This document shows positions 7,675 to 15,799 of a stretch of DNA of 38,690 nt, piece after piece. The notes beneath the pieces were generated by a model. That model saw only the letters and a program-made list of their open reading frames with translations. It searched no databases and was not told the DNA's origin. Position numbers and translations under genes: made by a program. Position 1 is the stretch's first letter, and each line of letters opens with the position of its first letter. Source of the stretch: Streptomyces regalis (GTDB lineage Bacteria; Actinomycetota; Actinomycetes; Streptomycetales; Streptomycetaceae); assembly GCF_001509475.1 (NCBI RefSeq), contig NZ_LLZG01000415.1, positions 1-38,690 on the forward strand, in the 5' to 3' direction.

Positions 7675-9777
7675 GTGACGCGCAGCGTGTACGTGACCGG
7701 TATCGACCGCGGAGACGGCCGCCAGGTCGTCGAACTGGGGGTCATGGAGCTTCTGACCCGGCAGGTCGACCGGGTGGGGGTGTTCCGGCCGCTGGTGCAC
7801 CACGCCCCCGACCGCCTGTTCGAGCTGTTGCGCGCCCGCTACCGCCTGTCCCAGGACCCGGCGACGGTCTACGGCATGGACTACCACGAGGCGTCCGCCC
7901 TCCAGGCCGAGCGCGGGACCGACGAACTGGTGTCCACGCTCGTCGGCCGGTTCCACGTCGTGGCCCGCGACTACGACGTCGTCCTCGTCCTCGGCACCGA
8001 CTACGCCGACACCCAGCTCCCGGACGAGCTGTCCCTCAACGCCCGGCTCGCCAACGAGTTCGGCGCGTCCGTGATACCGGTCGTGGGCGGGCGCAAGCAG
8101 ACCACCGAGTCCGTGCTCGCCGAGACGCGCAACGCCTACCGGGCGTACGAGGGACTGGGCTGCGACGTGCTCGCCATGGTCACCAACCGGGTCGCCCGGG
8201 CCGACCGGGACGAGATCGCCCAGCGGCTTCGGTCGCGGCTGCCCGTGCCCTGCTACGTCGTGCCGGACGAGCCCGCCCTGGCCGCGCCGACCGTCTCGCA
8301 GATCGCCCAGTCCCTGGACGCGAAGGTCCTGCTCGGCGACGACTCCGGGCTCGCGCGCGACGCCCTCGACTTCGTGTTCGGCGGCGCGATGCTGCCGAAC
8401 TTTCTGACCGCCCTGACCCCGGGCTGCCTGGTCGTCACCCCGGGCGACCGCGCCGACCTGGTCGTCGGCGCGCTGGCGGCGCACAGCGCCGGCACCCCGC
8501 CGATCGCCGGTGTCCTGCTCACCCTCGACGAGCGGCCCGGCGACGAGGTCCTCACCCTCGCCGCCCGCCTCGCCCCGGGCACCCCGGTGCTGTCGGTGCC
8601 GGGCTACAGCTTCCCCACCGCCGAGCAACTCTTCTCCCTGGAGGGGAAGTTGAACGCGGCCACCCCGCGCAAGGCGGAGACCGCGCTCGGCCTGTTCGAG
8701 CGGTACGTCGAGACCGGTGACCTGCTGAAGCGGGTCTCGGCGCCGAACAGCGACCGGGTCACGCCGATGATGTTCGAGCACAAGCTGCTGGAGCAGGCCC
8801 GCTCGAACATGCGCCGCATCGTGCTGCCCGAGGGCACCGAGCCGCGCGTCCTGCACGCCGCCGAGGTGCTGCTGCGGCGGAACGTCTGCGACCTCACGCT
8901 CCTGGGGCCGGTCGACCGGATCCGCAAGCAGGCCGCCGACCTCGGCATCGACCTCGGCGACACCCAGCTGATCGATCCGGCGACCAGCGAGCTGCGCGAC
9001 TCCTTCGCCGAGAAGTACGCGAAGCTCCGCGCCCACAAGGGGGTCACGGTGGAGCTGGCGTACGACGTCGTCTCCGACGTGAACTACTTCGGCACGCTGA
9101 TGGTGCAGGAGGGCCTCGCGGACGGCATGGTCTCCGGCTCCGTCCACTCGACCGCCGCCACGATCCGGCCCGGCTTCGAGATCATCAAGACCAACCCGGA
9201 CGCCGACATCGTCTCCTCGGTCTTCTTCATGTGCCTCGCCGACCGGGTCCTCGTCTACGGCGACTGCGCCGTGAACCCCGACCCGAACGCCGAGCAGCTG
9301 GCCGACATCGCCATCCAGTCGGCCACCACGGCCCAGCGGTTCGGCGTGGAGCCGCGGATCGCGATGCTGTCGTACTCGACGGGTACGTCCGGTTCGGGCG
9401 CCGACGTCGACAAGGTGCGCGAGGCGACCGAGCTGGTGCGCGAGCGGCGGCCCGATCTGAAGATCGAGGGGCCCATCCAGTACGACGCCGCCGTGGAGCC
9501 GTCCGTCGCCGCGACCAAGCTGCCGGAGTCCGAAGTCGCCGGGCAGGCAACGGTTTTGATCTTCCCGGACCTCAATACGGGTAACAACACCTACAAGGCC
9601 GTGCAGCGCTCGGCCGGCGCGATCGCCGTCGGACCGGTGCTGCAGGGTCTGCGCAAGCCGGTCAACGACCTGTCCCGGGGCGCCCTCGTCCAGGACATCG
9701 TCAACACCGTCGCCATCACGGCGATCCAGGCCCAGTCCCCCGCCCAGTCCCCCAGCGAGAAGGCAACCGCCCAGTGA
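7675..9777 (+). CDS. pta: Phosphate acetyltransferase (long form)
   Basis: This 700-residue enzyme interconverts acetyl-CoA plus phosphate with acetyl phosphate plus CoA. The length fits the three-domain form: an N-terminal P-loop-like domain (VYVTGIDRGDGRQ, without an intact GKS/T), a central DRTGG-type domain at about 210-330, and a C-terminal catalytic PTA/PTB domain from about 375 (MRRIVLPEGTEPRVLHAAEV, GLADGMVSGSVHSTAATIRP, MLSYSTGTSGSGAD, FPDLNTGNNTYKAVQR). The GTG at 7675 has GGAGAG upstream. Its stop overlaps the ackA start (GTGA), so the two enzymes of the acetate pathway are translationally coupled. The degenerate P-loop suggests that the N-terminal domain is regulatory. Confidence 0.96.
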   Translation: MTRSVYVTGIDRGDGRQVVELGVMELLTRQVDRVGVFRPLVHHAPDRLFELLRARYRLSQDPATVYGMDYHEASALQAERGTDELVSTLVGRFHVVARDYDVVLVLGTDYADTQLPDELSLNARLANEFGASVIPVVGGRKQTTESVLAETRNAYRAYEGLGCDVLAMVTNRVARADRDEIAQRLRSRLPVPCYVVPDEPALAAPTVSQIAQSLDAKVLLGDDSGLARDALDFVFGGAMLPNFLTALTPGCLVVTPGDRADLVVGALAAHSAGTPPIAGVLLTLDERPGDEVLTLAARLAPGTPVLSVPGYSFPTAEQLFSLEGKLNAATPRKAETALGLFERYVETGDLLKRVSAPNSDRVTPMMFEHKLLEQARSNMRRIVLPEGTEPRVLHAAEVLLRRNVCDLTLLGPVDRIRKQAADLGIDLGDTQLIDPATSELRDSFAEKYAKLRAHKGVTVELAYDVVSDVNYFGTLMVQEGLADGMVSGSVHSTAATIRPGFEIIKTNPDADIVSSVFFMCLADRVLVYGDCAVNPDPNAEQLADIAIQSATTAQRFGVEPRIAMLSYSTGTSGSGADVDKVREATELVRERRPDLKIEGPIQYDAAVEPSVAATKLPESEVAGQATVLIFPDLNTGNNTYKAVQRSAGAIAVGPVLQGLRKPVNDLSRGALVQDIVNTVAITAIQAQSPAQSPSEKATAQ

Positions 9778-10982
9778 GCTCGTCCCGCATCCTCGTCCTC
9801 AACTCCGGCTCCTCGTCGGTGAAGTACCAGCTGCTCGACATGCGCGACAGCAGCCGGCTGGCCGTGGGGCTCGTCGAGCGCATCGGCGAGGAGACCGCCC
9901 GGCTCAGGCACACGCCGCTGGCGAGCGGCGCCGAGACCCGTGAGTGGGGCGGGGCGATAGCCGATCACGAGGCCGCCCTGAAGGCCGTGTCGGCGGAGCT
10001 CGCCAAGGACGGCCTCGGGCTCGACTCCCCCGAGCTCGCCGCGATCGGCCACCGGGTGGTGCACGGCGGCAAGCACTTCACCGAGCCGACCGTCATCGAC
10101 GACGCCGTGCTCGCCGAGATCGAGCGGCTCATCCCGGTCGCCCCGCTGCACAACCCTGCCAACCTCACGGGCATCCGCACCGCCCAGCACCTGCGGCCGG
10201 ACCTGCCGCAGGTCGCCGTCTTCGACACCGCATTCCACACGACGATGCCGGAGTCGGCCGCCCGGTACGCCATCGACGTCGAGACCGCCGACCGGCACCG
10301 GATACGCCGCTACGGCTTCCACGGCACCTCGCACGCGTACGTCTCCCGGGCCACCGCGAAGCTGCTCGGCAAGGCGCCCGAGGACGTGAACGTCATCGTG
10401 CTGCACCTCGGCAACGGCGCGTCCGCGTCCGCCGTGCGGGGCGGTCGTTGCGTGGACACCTCCATGGGGCTGACGCCTTTGGAGGGACTCGTGATGGGTA
10501 CGCGCTCCGGTGACCTGGATCCCGCCGTCATCTTTCATTTGGCGCGGGTTGGTGAAATGTCCATCGAGGAAATCGACACTCTTCTCAACAAGAAGAGCGG
10601 ATTGATCGGCCTGTGCGGCGACAACGACATGCGGGAGATCCACCGGCGGATCGACGAAGGTGACGAGCGGGCCCAATTGGCCTTCGACATCTACATTCAC
10701 CGGCTGAAGAAGTACATCGGCGCCTATTACGCGGTGCTCGGCACGGTGGACGGGATTGCGTTCACGGCCGGGGTCGGCGAGAACGCGGCGCCGGTACGGG
10801 AAGCCGCCCTGGCCGGCCTGGAACAACTGGGCCTCGTGGTGGACGCCGGACTGAACGCCGTACGTGGTGACGAGCCGCGGCTGATCTCCCCCGACGGCGC
10901 GAGGGTGGCGGTCGCCGTGGTACCGACGGATGAAGAACTGGAGATCGCGACGCAGACCTACGCGTTGGTGGGCAACCGCTGA
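9774..10982 (+). CDS. ackA: Acetate kinase
   Basis: This 402-residue enzyme interconverts acetyl phosphate plus ADP with acetate plus ATP. Diagnostic segments are NSGSSSVKYQL (10-20), HRVVHGGKHF, FDTAFHTTMP, RRYGFHGTSHAYVS, HLGNGASASA, DTSMGLTPLEGLVMGTRSGD and FTAGVGENAAPVRE. The length is normal for the family and the catalytic residues appear intact. It starts at GTG 9774 inside the pta stop codon. The pair makes and consumes acetyl phosphate, linking acetyl-CoA to ATP during overflow or acetate uptake. Pyruvate kinase follows 86 bases later with its own upstream palindrome. Confidence 0.97.
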   Translation: MSSSRILVLNSGSSSVKYQLLDMRDSSRLAVGLVERIGEETARLRHTPLASGAETREWGGAIADHEAALKAVSAELAKDGLGLDSPELAAIGHRVVHGGKHFTEPTVIDDAVLAEIERLIPVAPLHNPANLTGIRTAQHLRPDLPQVAVFDTAFHTTMPESAARYAIDVETADRHRIRRYGFHGTSHAYVSRATAKLLGKAPEDVNVIVLHLGNGASASAVRGGRCVDTSMGLTPLEGLVMGTRSGDLDPAVIFHLARVGEMSIEEIDTLLNKKSGLIGLCGDNDMREIHRRIDEGDERAQLAFDIYIHRLKKYIGAYYAVLGTVDGIAFTAGVGENAAPVREAALAGLEQLGLVVDAGLNAVRGDEPRLISPDGARVAVAVVPTDEELEIATQTYALVGNR

Positions 10983-11015
10983 GTAACACGGCTGAGCAAT
11001 GCCCAGCTCATTTGT

Positions 11016-11036
11016 ATATTCCGCCAGACGGAATAT
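11016..11036. promoter_or_regulatory. Palindrome in the ackA-pyk gap, candidate operator
   Basis: Perfect 8-base arms ATATTCCG/CGGAATAT flank the 5-base spacer CCAGA. The right half continues into GGAATATTCC (11030-11039), itself a perfect 10-base palindrome. The element is AT-rich against its surroundings and lies 33 bases upstream of the pyk start. No T tract follows, so an operator is more likely than a terminator. Confidence 0.5.
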
Positions 11037-11068
11037 TCCGTAGCGAAACAAACCGATAGGATCGTCCC

Positions 11069-12499
11069 ATGCGCCGTTCGAAAATCGTTTGTACTCTCGG
11101 CCCCGCCGTCGACTCCCATGAGCAGCTCGTCGCGCTGATCGAGGCGGGCATGAATGTGGCCCGCTTCAACTTCAGCCACGGCACGCACGAAGACCACCAG
11201 GGGCGGTACGAGCGCCTGCGCGCCGCCGCCGCGGAGACCGGGCGGGCCATCGGTGTGCTCGCCGACCTCCAGGGTCCGAAGATCCGTCTGGAGACCTTCG
11301 CCGAGGGCCCGGTGGAGCTGGAGCGCGGTGACGAGTTCGTCATCACGACCGAGGACGTCCCGGGTGACAAGCAGATCTGCGGGACGACCTACAAGGGCCT
11401 GCCCGGCGACGTCGGCAAGGGCGACCAGATCCTCATCAACGACGGCAACGTCGAGCTGAAGGTCACCGAGGTCGACGGCCCCCGGGTGAAGACGATCGTC
11501 ATCGAGGGCGGCGTCGTCTCCGACCACAAGGGCATCAACCTGCCCGGCGCGGCCGTGAACGTGCCGGCGCTGTCCGAGAAGGACATCGAGGACCTGCGGT
11601 TCGCGCTGCGCATGGGCTGCGACCTGGTCGCTCTGTCCTTCGTGCGGGACGCCCATGACGTGCAGGACGTGCACAAGGTCATGGACGAGGTCGGCCGCCG
11701 CGTCCCGGTCATCGCCAAGGTGGAGAAGCCGCAGGCGGTCGCCAACATGGAGGACGTCGTGATGGCGTTCGACGGCGTCATGGTCGCCCGTGGTGACCTG
11801 GCCGTCGAGTACCCGCTCGAGAAGGTCCCGATGGTGCAGAAGCGGCTCATCGAGCTGTGCCGCCGCAACGCCAAGCCGGTGATCGTGGCGACCCAGATGA
11901 TGGAGTCGATGATCACCAACTCCCGCCCGACCCGCGCCGAGGCCTCCGACGTGGCCAACGCGATCCTGGACGGCGCGGACGCGGTCATGCTGTCGGCGGA
12001 GTCCTCCGTCGGCGCCTACCCGATCGAGACCGTCAAGACGATGTCGAAGATCGTCACCGCGGCCGAGCAGGAGCTGCTGGCGAAGGGCCTGCAGCCCCTG
12101 GTCCCCGGCAAGAAGCCGCGCACGCAGGGCGGTTCGGTCGCCCGCGCGGCCTGCGAGATCGCCGACTTCCTCGGCGGCAAGGGCCTGGTGGCCTTCACCC
12201 AGTCCGGCGACACCGCCCGCCGCCTGTGCCGCTACCGCGCCGCCCAGCAGATCATCGCGTTCACCACGGACGAGTCCACCCGCAACCAGATGACGCTCAG
12301 CTGGGGCGTGGAGCCGCACGTCGTGCCGTTCGTCAACAGCACGGACGAGATGGTCGACCTGGTGGACCAGGAGATCGTCAAGATGGGGCTGTTCAACGAG
12401 GGCGACATCGTGGTGATCACGGCGGGGTCGCCGCCTGGGGTTCCGGGGACGACGAACATGGTGCGCGTCCACCACCTGGGTGGGGGCGCGCGGGACTGA
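11069..12499 (+). CDS. pyk: Pyruvate kinase
   Basis: This 476-residue glycolytic enzyme converts phosphoenolpyruvate plus ADP to pyruvate plus ATP. Motifs in order are KIVCTLGPAVDS at the N-terminus, the substrate-binding ARFNFSHGTHEDH, LADLQGPKIRLETF, the B-domain, and the signature VIAKVEKPQAVANMEDVV followed by GVMVARGDLAVEYPLEKVP with the metal-binding Glu/Asp residues. IVATQMMESMI and DGADAVMLSAESSVGAYP follow. There is no extra C-terminal PEP-utilizer domain. The ATG at 11069 has AGGA 9 bases upstream. It shares strand and pathway with pta-ackA, but a palindrome in the 86-base gap suggests separate control. A strong terminator follows. Confidence 0.97.
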   Translation: MRRSKIVCTLGPAVDSHEQLVALIEAGMNVARFNFSHGTHEDHQGRYERLRAAAAETGRAIGVLADLQGPKIRLETFAEGPVELERGDEFVITTEDVPGDKQICGTTYKGLPGDVGKGDQILINDGNVELKVTEVDGPRVKTIVIEGGVVSDHKGINLPGAAVNVPALSEKDIEDLRFALRMGCDLVALSFVRDAHDVQDVHKVMDEVGRRVPVIAKVEKPQAVANMEDVVMAFDGVMVARGDLAVEYPLEKVPMVQKRLIELCRRNAKPVIVATQMMESMITNSRPTRAEASDVANAILDGADAVMLSAESSVGAYPIETVKTMSKIVTAAEQELLAKGLQPLVPGKKPRTQGGSVARAACEIADFLGGKGLVAFTQSGDTARRLCRYRAAQQIIAFTTDESTRNQMTLSWGVEPHVVPFVNSTDEMVDLVDQEIVKMGLFNEGDIVVITAGSPPGVPGTTNMVRVHHLGGGARD

Positions 12500-12535
12500 C
12501 CCGGAGGCCGCTGCAGGGCTCCCGTACAGCGCTGA

Positions 12536-12566
12536 GGGCGCCCCCTGGAGCAGGGGCGCCCTTTTT
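12536..12566 (+). terminator. Strong intrinsic terminator after pyk
   Basis: Perfect 9-bp stem GGGCGCCCC/GGGGCGCCC (12536-12544 and 12553-12561), 8-base loop, then TTTTT at 12562-12566. This is a textbook factor-independent terminator 37 bases after the pyk stop. Confidence 0.9.
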
Positions 12567-12591
12567 GCGCGCTCAGTGGCTCACGCCGGTG

Positions 12592-12908
12592 TCACGCCTC
12601 GGCCGCCGCCTGGACGACAGCATGCGCCAGGGCGTCGAAGTTCTCCCGGTAGAAGCCCAGGCGGATGTGGAACGCCTCTTCCGCGAAGACGCCGCCGCGC
12701 ACGAGGAACATGGTGGGCGCGGCGGTCAGCGCGCTGTGCACCATGTGGAGCTCTTCGGTGGTGAGGCGGAAGTCGCGTGCCTCCACGTGCCGTCCGGCCA
12801 GGCGTTCCACGAGCGCGTCGACCGCCTCACGTCCTGCAACACCTGGGAGGGCGCGAGCCGGGCGATGAACGCGTCGCCGTCGCGGGTCACTTTCAACTGG
12901 GTTCTCAA
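12592..12908 (-). pseudogene. Small gene of unknown family split by a one-base frameshift
   Basis: A product of about 105 residues is read in two frames. The first part, from TTG 12908 (AGGAG 8 bases upstream), reads LRTQLKVTRDGDAFIARLAP and continues SQVLQDV. The second part, in the next frame, reads EAVDALVERLAGRHVEARDF and runs on to a natural stop at 12592. The junction lies near 12830, where the minus strand reads GACGTGAGGCG. Restoring one G (GTGGAG) would join the halves as LQDVEAVDALVERL. Composition and codon use look coding on both sides of the break, so the lesion is either recent or a base-calling error. I recognise no domain. It lies between the pyk terminator and the secreted-protein operon terminator. 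Confidence 0.65.
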
Positions 12909-12982
12909 AACGTCTCTCCTTGCGGTGACTACGGCAACTCGCAGACCGGTCGAGGTCGTCGAAGAGGCCGGTCAGCAGAAGA

Positions 12983-13023
12983 GCTGTGGCCCGGTCCTCA
13001 TGTGCGGAGGACCGGGCCACAGC
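12983..13023 (-). terminator. Long hairpin terminator of the secreted-protein operon
   Basis: A perfect 17-bp inverted repeat (arms 12983-12999 and 13007-13023, starting GCTGTGGCCC, 7-base loop) begins 35 bases past the stop at 13059. There is no T tract. The length and position make it the likely end of the DUF6230-DUF6114-secreted-protein transcript. Confidence 0.75.
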
Positions 13024-13058
13024 CGGTGCGCGGCTCCCGAACGGGCTCTTGGGGACGT

Positions 13059-14450
13059 TCAGTCGGACTGGTAACTGTGCAGGCCGGGCACGGTCAGCGT
13101 TCCGCCGAACTGGGCTGCCTGCACGACCTTCACGTTCGTGAAGTAGATGAACGGGATGTTCAGCGGCGGCGGGTGCTCCGGGTCGAACGTGATCGGGATC
13201 AGGCCGAGCAGGTTGCCGGAGATGCTCTCGGTGTACATCACGGTCTTGCCGTCGCGGATCGTGGACGTCGAGCCCTTGGCGGCCTGCACGTGGTAGGTCT
13301 TGCCAGACTGCTTGTCCTTGACGATCTGGTGCAGGTCTCCGATGTCCGTACCGTCGGAGATGACGTACTTCAGCACCTTCTTCGTGGTGCCGCTGGCGGT
13401 CTTCACCTCGACTATGCCCTGATAGTCGGCACCCTTCAGCGTCAGCGAGCTGGCCTCCAGGTACCAGGGGTCGTCCGCCACGAACTGCTTGTTGTCGACG
13501 CCGCCCTCGTCGTCGGTGGCGGCCACGCAGTCCTCGGCGTCCGTCGAGGAACTCGCGGAGGGGCTGGGCAAGGCGGTGGCCGCGCCCGCGGCGTCCTCGG
13601 CGGCCTTCTCGACGGTCTTGGTGGTGTCCTCGGCCGCCTTCGACGCCGTGTCGGTGGTGCCCTTGACGGTGTCCTTCACCGTGTCGGTGACCTTGTCGGT
13701 GGTCTCCTTGACGGTGTCGGACGCGTCGGACGTGTCCTTGGCGGACGAGTCGGACGAGTCGGACGAGGTGTCCTCGCTCGCGCTCGGCGAGGCGGACGGC
13801 GTCGGGCTCGCGGTGTCCGAAGAACCGGAGCCGCCCGTGAAGATGCCGGTGATCGCGTCGCCGATGTCCTCGAGCAGGTTGCCTCCGCTCTCGGACGCCG
13901 AGGGGCTCGGCGTGGTGGTGTCGCCGGACTGGGCCTCGCTCGTCTTGCTGGCGGAGGGCGTCGGCGTGGGCTCGGCGCCGTCGTCGGAACCTGAATCCGA
14001 CGAAGAGGAGCCGTCCCCGGAGCCCGAAGAATCCGAAGAGCCCGAATCACCCGAGGAGTTGGAGGAGCCCGAGGAGTCCTGGCCGGAGGCCGACGCCGAC
14101 GGAGTCGGCTCCGCCTCGTCGTCCTTGCCGCTGTAGGTGCTCTCGGACGGCGACGGCGAGGCCGACGCGTCCTTGGAGTCGTCCAGGGCCGCGACACAGG
14201 CCTTGTACTCGTCCGCCGTCAGGCTGTTCAACGTGGGGCTGCTGGAGCTGTCGCTGTCGGCGAGGGCGAGGCTCGATGTGAACCCCAGGCCCATCAGGAC
14301 CGCTGTGGGCATCGCGGCGATGGCTATCGCCTTACCGGCCGGCATGTGGAACCTGGTGAACAGCGGCTTCTTGGGTGCCGCGTGGCGCGGCCCGGTTCTC
14401 ACACGGGACGCTTCCACATCAGCCCCGTGGGTCACCTCGTCAGCCGGCAC
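13059..14450 (-). CDS. Secreted or anchored protein with a long Ser/Asp-rich linker
   Basis: This 463-residue protein has a hydrophobic segment at about 41-63 (AIAIAAMPTAVLMGLGFTSS), ending in a signal-peptidase-like LALA at 61-64 just before DSDSSSS. Residues of about 95-300 are low complexity. They contain Ser/Asp/Gly tracts, PSPSAS repeats and an amphipathic Thr/Lys/Asp repeat (DTVKETTDKVTDTVKDTVKG) that resembles late-embryogenesis-type helices. A folded C-terminal domain of about 150 residues begins near EDCVAATDDEGG and includes DDPWYLEASSLTLKGADYQG and FIYFTNVKVVQAAQFGGTLT. The GTG at 14450 has GGGAGG upstream and overlaps the DUF6114 gene by 11 bases. The C-terminal domain may be related to the DUF6230 protein two genes upstream, which also ends in a tract about a secreted beta-rich fold. 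The function is unknown. Confidence 0.8.
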   Translation of the reverse strand: MPADEVTHGADVEASRVRTGPRHAAPKKPLFTRFHMPAGKAIAIAAMPTAVLMGLGFTSSLALADSDSSSSPTLNSLTADEYKACVAALDDSKDASASPSPSESTYSGKDDEAEPTPSASASGQDSSGSSNSSGDSGSSDSSGSGDGSSSSDSGSDDGAEPTPTPSASKTSEAQSGDTTTPSPSASESGGNLLEDIGDAITGIFTGGSGSSDTASPTPSASPSASEDTSSDSSDSSAKDTSDASDTVKETTDKVTDTVKDTVKGTTDTASKAAEDTTKTVEKAAEDAAGAATALPSPSASSSTDAEDCVAATDDEGGVDNKQFVADDPWYLEASSLTLKGADYQGIVEVKTASGTTKKVLKYVISDGTDIGDLHQIVKDKQSGKTYHVQAAKGSTSTIRDGKTVMYTESISGNLLGLIPITFDPEHPPPLNIPFIYFTNVKVVQAAQFGGTLTVPGLHSYQSD

Positions 14451-15006
14451 TGTGCCTCCCGTTCGCCCCGTTCGCCGGGCTCGTTCCTGACAGATCGTTC
14501 GGCCCGCTCATCCCGTCCCCCACAGGCTTCAGGATCGTCGTGTCCGGGTCCGTGGCCTGAGGCGCGTCGCCTGTTCCCGGGGTGCCCTCCGCCGCGGGCT
14601 CCGCCTCGGGCGGCTCGCCCGGCACCCACGCCACGGCCATCGCGCCGCCGATGAGGGCGAACAGGAAACCGACGATGAACCCGCCGAAGTTGGACACCGG
14701 GATGGACACCAGTCCCAACAGGATCGCCGCGACACCCGCGAAGGTCCTGATGTGCTTCTGGAACCAGAGGCTGATGCCCAGCACGACCAGCAGCACACCG
14801 ATGATCAGGGAGCCGGCGCCCGCGGTGGTGGACATCGCGAGGGTCAGGTGCCCGATCTGGAGGTGCGCGTACGGGAAGTACATGATCGGAACGCCGCCGA
14901 TCATGATGAACAGGCCGGCCCAGAACGGCCTGGTACCCCGCCAGGCACGGAACTGCAGCCTCCGGCGGGTGAACTGGCCGGGCGCGGCAGAGGTCTCGGC
15001 GCTCAT
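14440..15006 (-). CDS. DUF6114 membrane protein
   Basis: This 188-residue protein has a charged cytoplasmic N-terminus (QFTRRRLQFRAWRGTRPFWA) followed by four closely spaced membrane segments up to about residue 130: LFIMIGGVPIMYFPY, TAGAGSLIIGVLLVVLGISL, FAGVAAILLGLVSIPV and GFIVGFLFALIGGAMAVAW. The C-terminal tail is acidic and Pro/Thr-rich. This is the pattern of the actinobacterial DUF6114 family, which I recall as regularly adjacent to DUF6230 secreted proteins, as here. The ATG at 15006 has GGGAG upstream. The 3' end overlaps the next gene by 11 bases, so production is coupled. A role as membrane partner of the two secreted proteins is inference. Confidence 0.85.
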   Translation of the reverse strand: MSAETSAAPGQFTRRRLQFRAWRGTRPFWAGLFIMIGGVPIMYFPYAHLQIGHLTLAMSTTAGAGSLIIGVLLVVLGISLWFQKHIRTFAGVAAILLGLVSIPVSNFGGFIVGFLFALIGGAMAVAWVPGEPPEAEPAAEGTPGTGDAPQATDPDTTILKPVGDGMSGPNDLSGTSPANGANGRHSAG

Positions 15007-15139
15007 GGAAAACAGCTCCCTGGTGCGGCGTTGCTGTAGTGAGGGTGGTACTGCGATGGAAGTGTGGTGGGTGAGTGAAGAGGCGGGCGGAAGGCGGACG
15101 GGCGGGGGCGCCTCGGCTCCCCCGCCCGTCACGGAGTGC

Positions 15140-15799
15140 TCAGTAGCACTCGACGCCGGCGCCCTTGCCCTTGTGCAGCGACATGTGCAGACCGCTCAGC
15201 TTGAAGGTTCCGGCGGTGGTCGCCCACGCCGTCTGCTTCACGTCGGTCAGCTTGGCCTTCCTCGCCTCCTGGCCGAAGCCATTCGGGTTGGCGACCTCCT
15301 TGCCGCCCTTCATGCCGGGGCCGTAGCCGTCCTTCATGGAACCGGCGGCCACACCGATGTTGATGTCGGTGAAGACGGCATCCGCGTCGAGGTCCTCGAC
15401 GTCGATGTACAGGTTCTTGGCGTAGACCTGCTTGTCCTGGTCGCTGCTGTCACCCGCCTCCAGCCTCAGGGTGATGTCCCCGAGGAACGGGACGCTCGGA
15501 GTGACAACGGACTGGCACATCTTCTGGATGTAGGCCGTGTCGAACGCCGAGACCGCCACCGCGTGAGCCGTCTTCTCACCGGAGAGGGTGGTCCCCGGGT
15601 CAACAGCCCCGTACTGGGAGAAGCCCGTTCCGTTGAGCTCCTTGGCCGTGACCTTGAACGACTGCCCCGACACACTGAACGACGCGGCAAGAGCGCCCTG
15701 CGCGAGGGCGACACCTATCGCAGCCGTAGCGGCGACGCTGGGCACCATGACCACAGCGAACCGCTTCCATCTGGTCCCGCCACGCACCTGGGACTCCAT
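15140..15799 (-). CDS. DUF6230 secreted protein
   Basis: This 219-residue exported protein has a basic N-terminus, a hydrophobic segment FAVVMVPSVAATAAIGVALA and a likely cleavage near GALAASFS. The mature domain (FSVSGQSFKVTAKELNGTGF through FKLSGLHMSLHKGKGAGVEC) is typical of DUF6230. Some database entries call such proteins cholesterol esterase, without catalytic motifs that I can see here. Two Cys residues (MCQSVV and the C-terminal VECY) could form a disulphide. The ATG at 15799 has AGGAGG at ideal spacing. It is the first gene of the operon with DUF6114 and the Ser/Asp-rich protein. The 660 bases upstream hold several dyads. Confidence 0.85.
   Translation of the reverse strand: MESQVRGGTRWKRFAVVMVPSVAATAAIGVALAQGALAASFSVSGQSFKVTAKELNGTGFSQYGAVDPGTTLSGEKTAHAVAVSAFDTAYIQKMCQSVVTPSVPFLGDITLRLEAGDSSDQDKQVYAKNLYIDVEDLDADAVFTDINIGVAAGSMKDGYGPGMKGGKEVANPNGFGQEARKAKLTDVKQTAWATTAGTFKLSGLHMSLHKGKGAGVECY

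Noticed and set aside
7507..9147. 546-codon minus-strand frame opposite pta
   Set aside because: Antisense shadow of a conserved enzyme.
13489..14136. Long open plus-strand frame opposite the Ser/Asp-rich secreted protein
   Set aside because: It is the antisense reading of repetitive Ser/Asp/Thr codons and yields a low-complexity Ser/Glu/Val sequence with no start signal.
14451..14540. Separate small gene at the DUF6114/secreted-protein junction
   Set aside because: The frames there are the overlapping end of DUF6114 and leader of the next gene.
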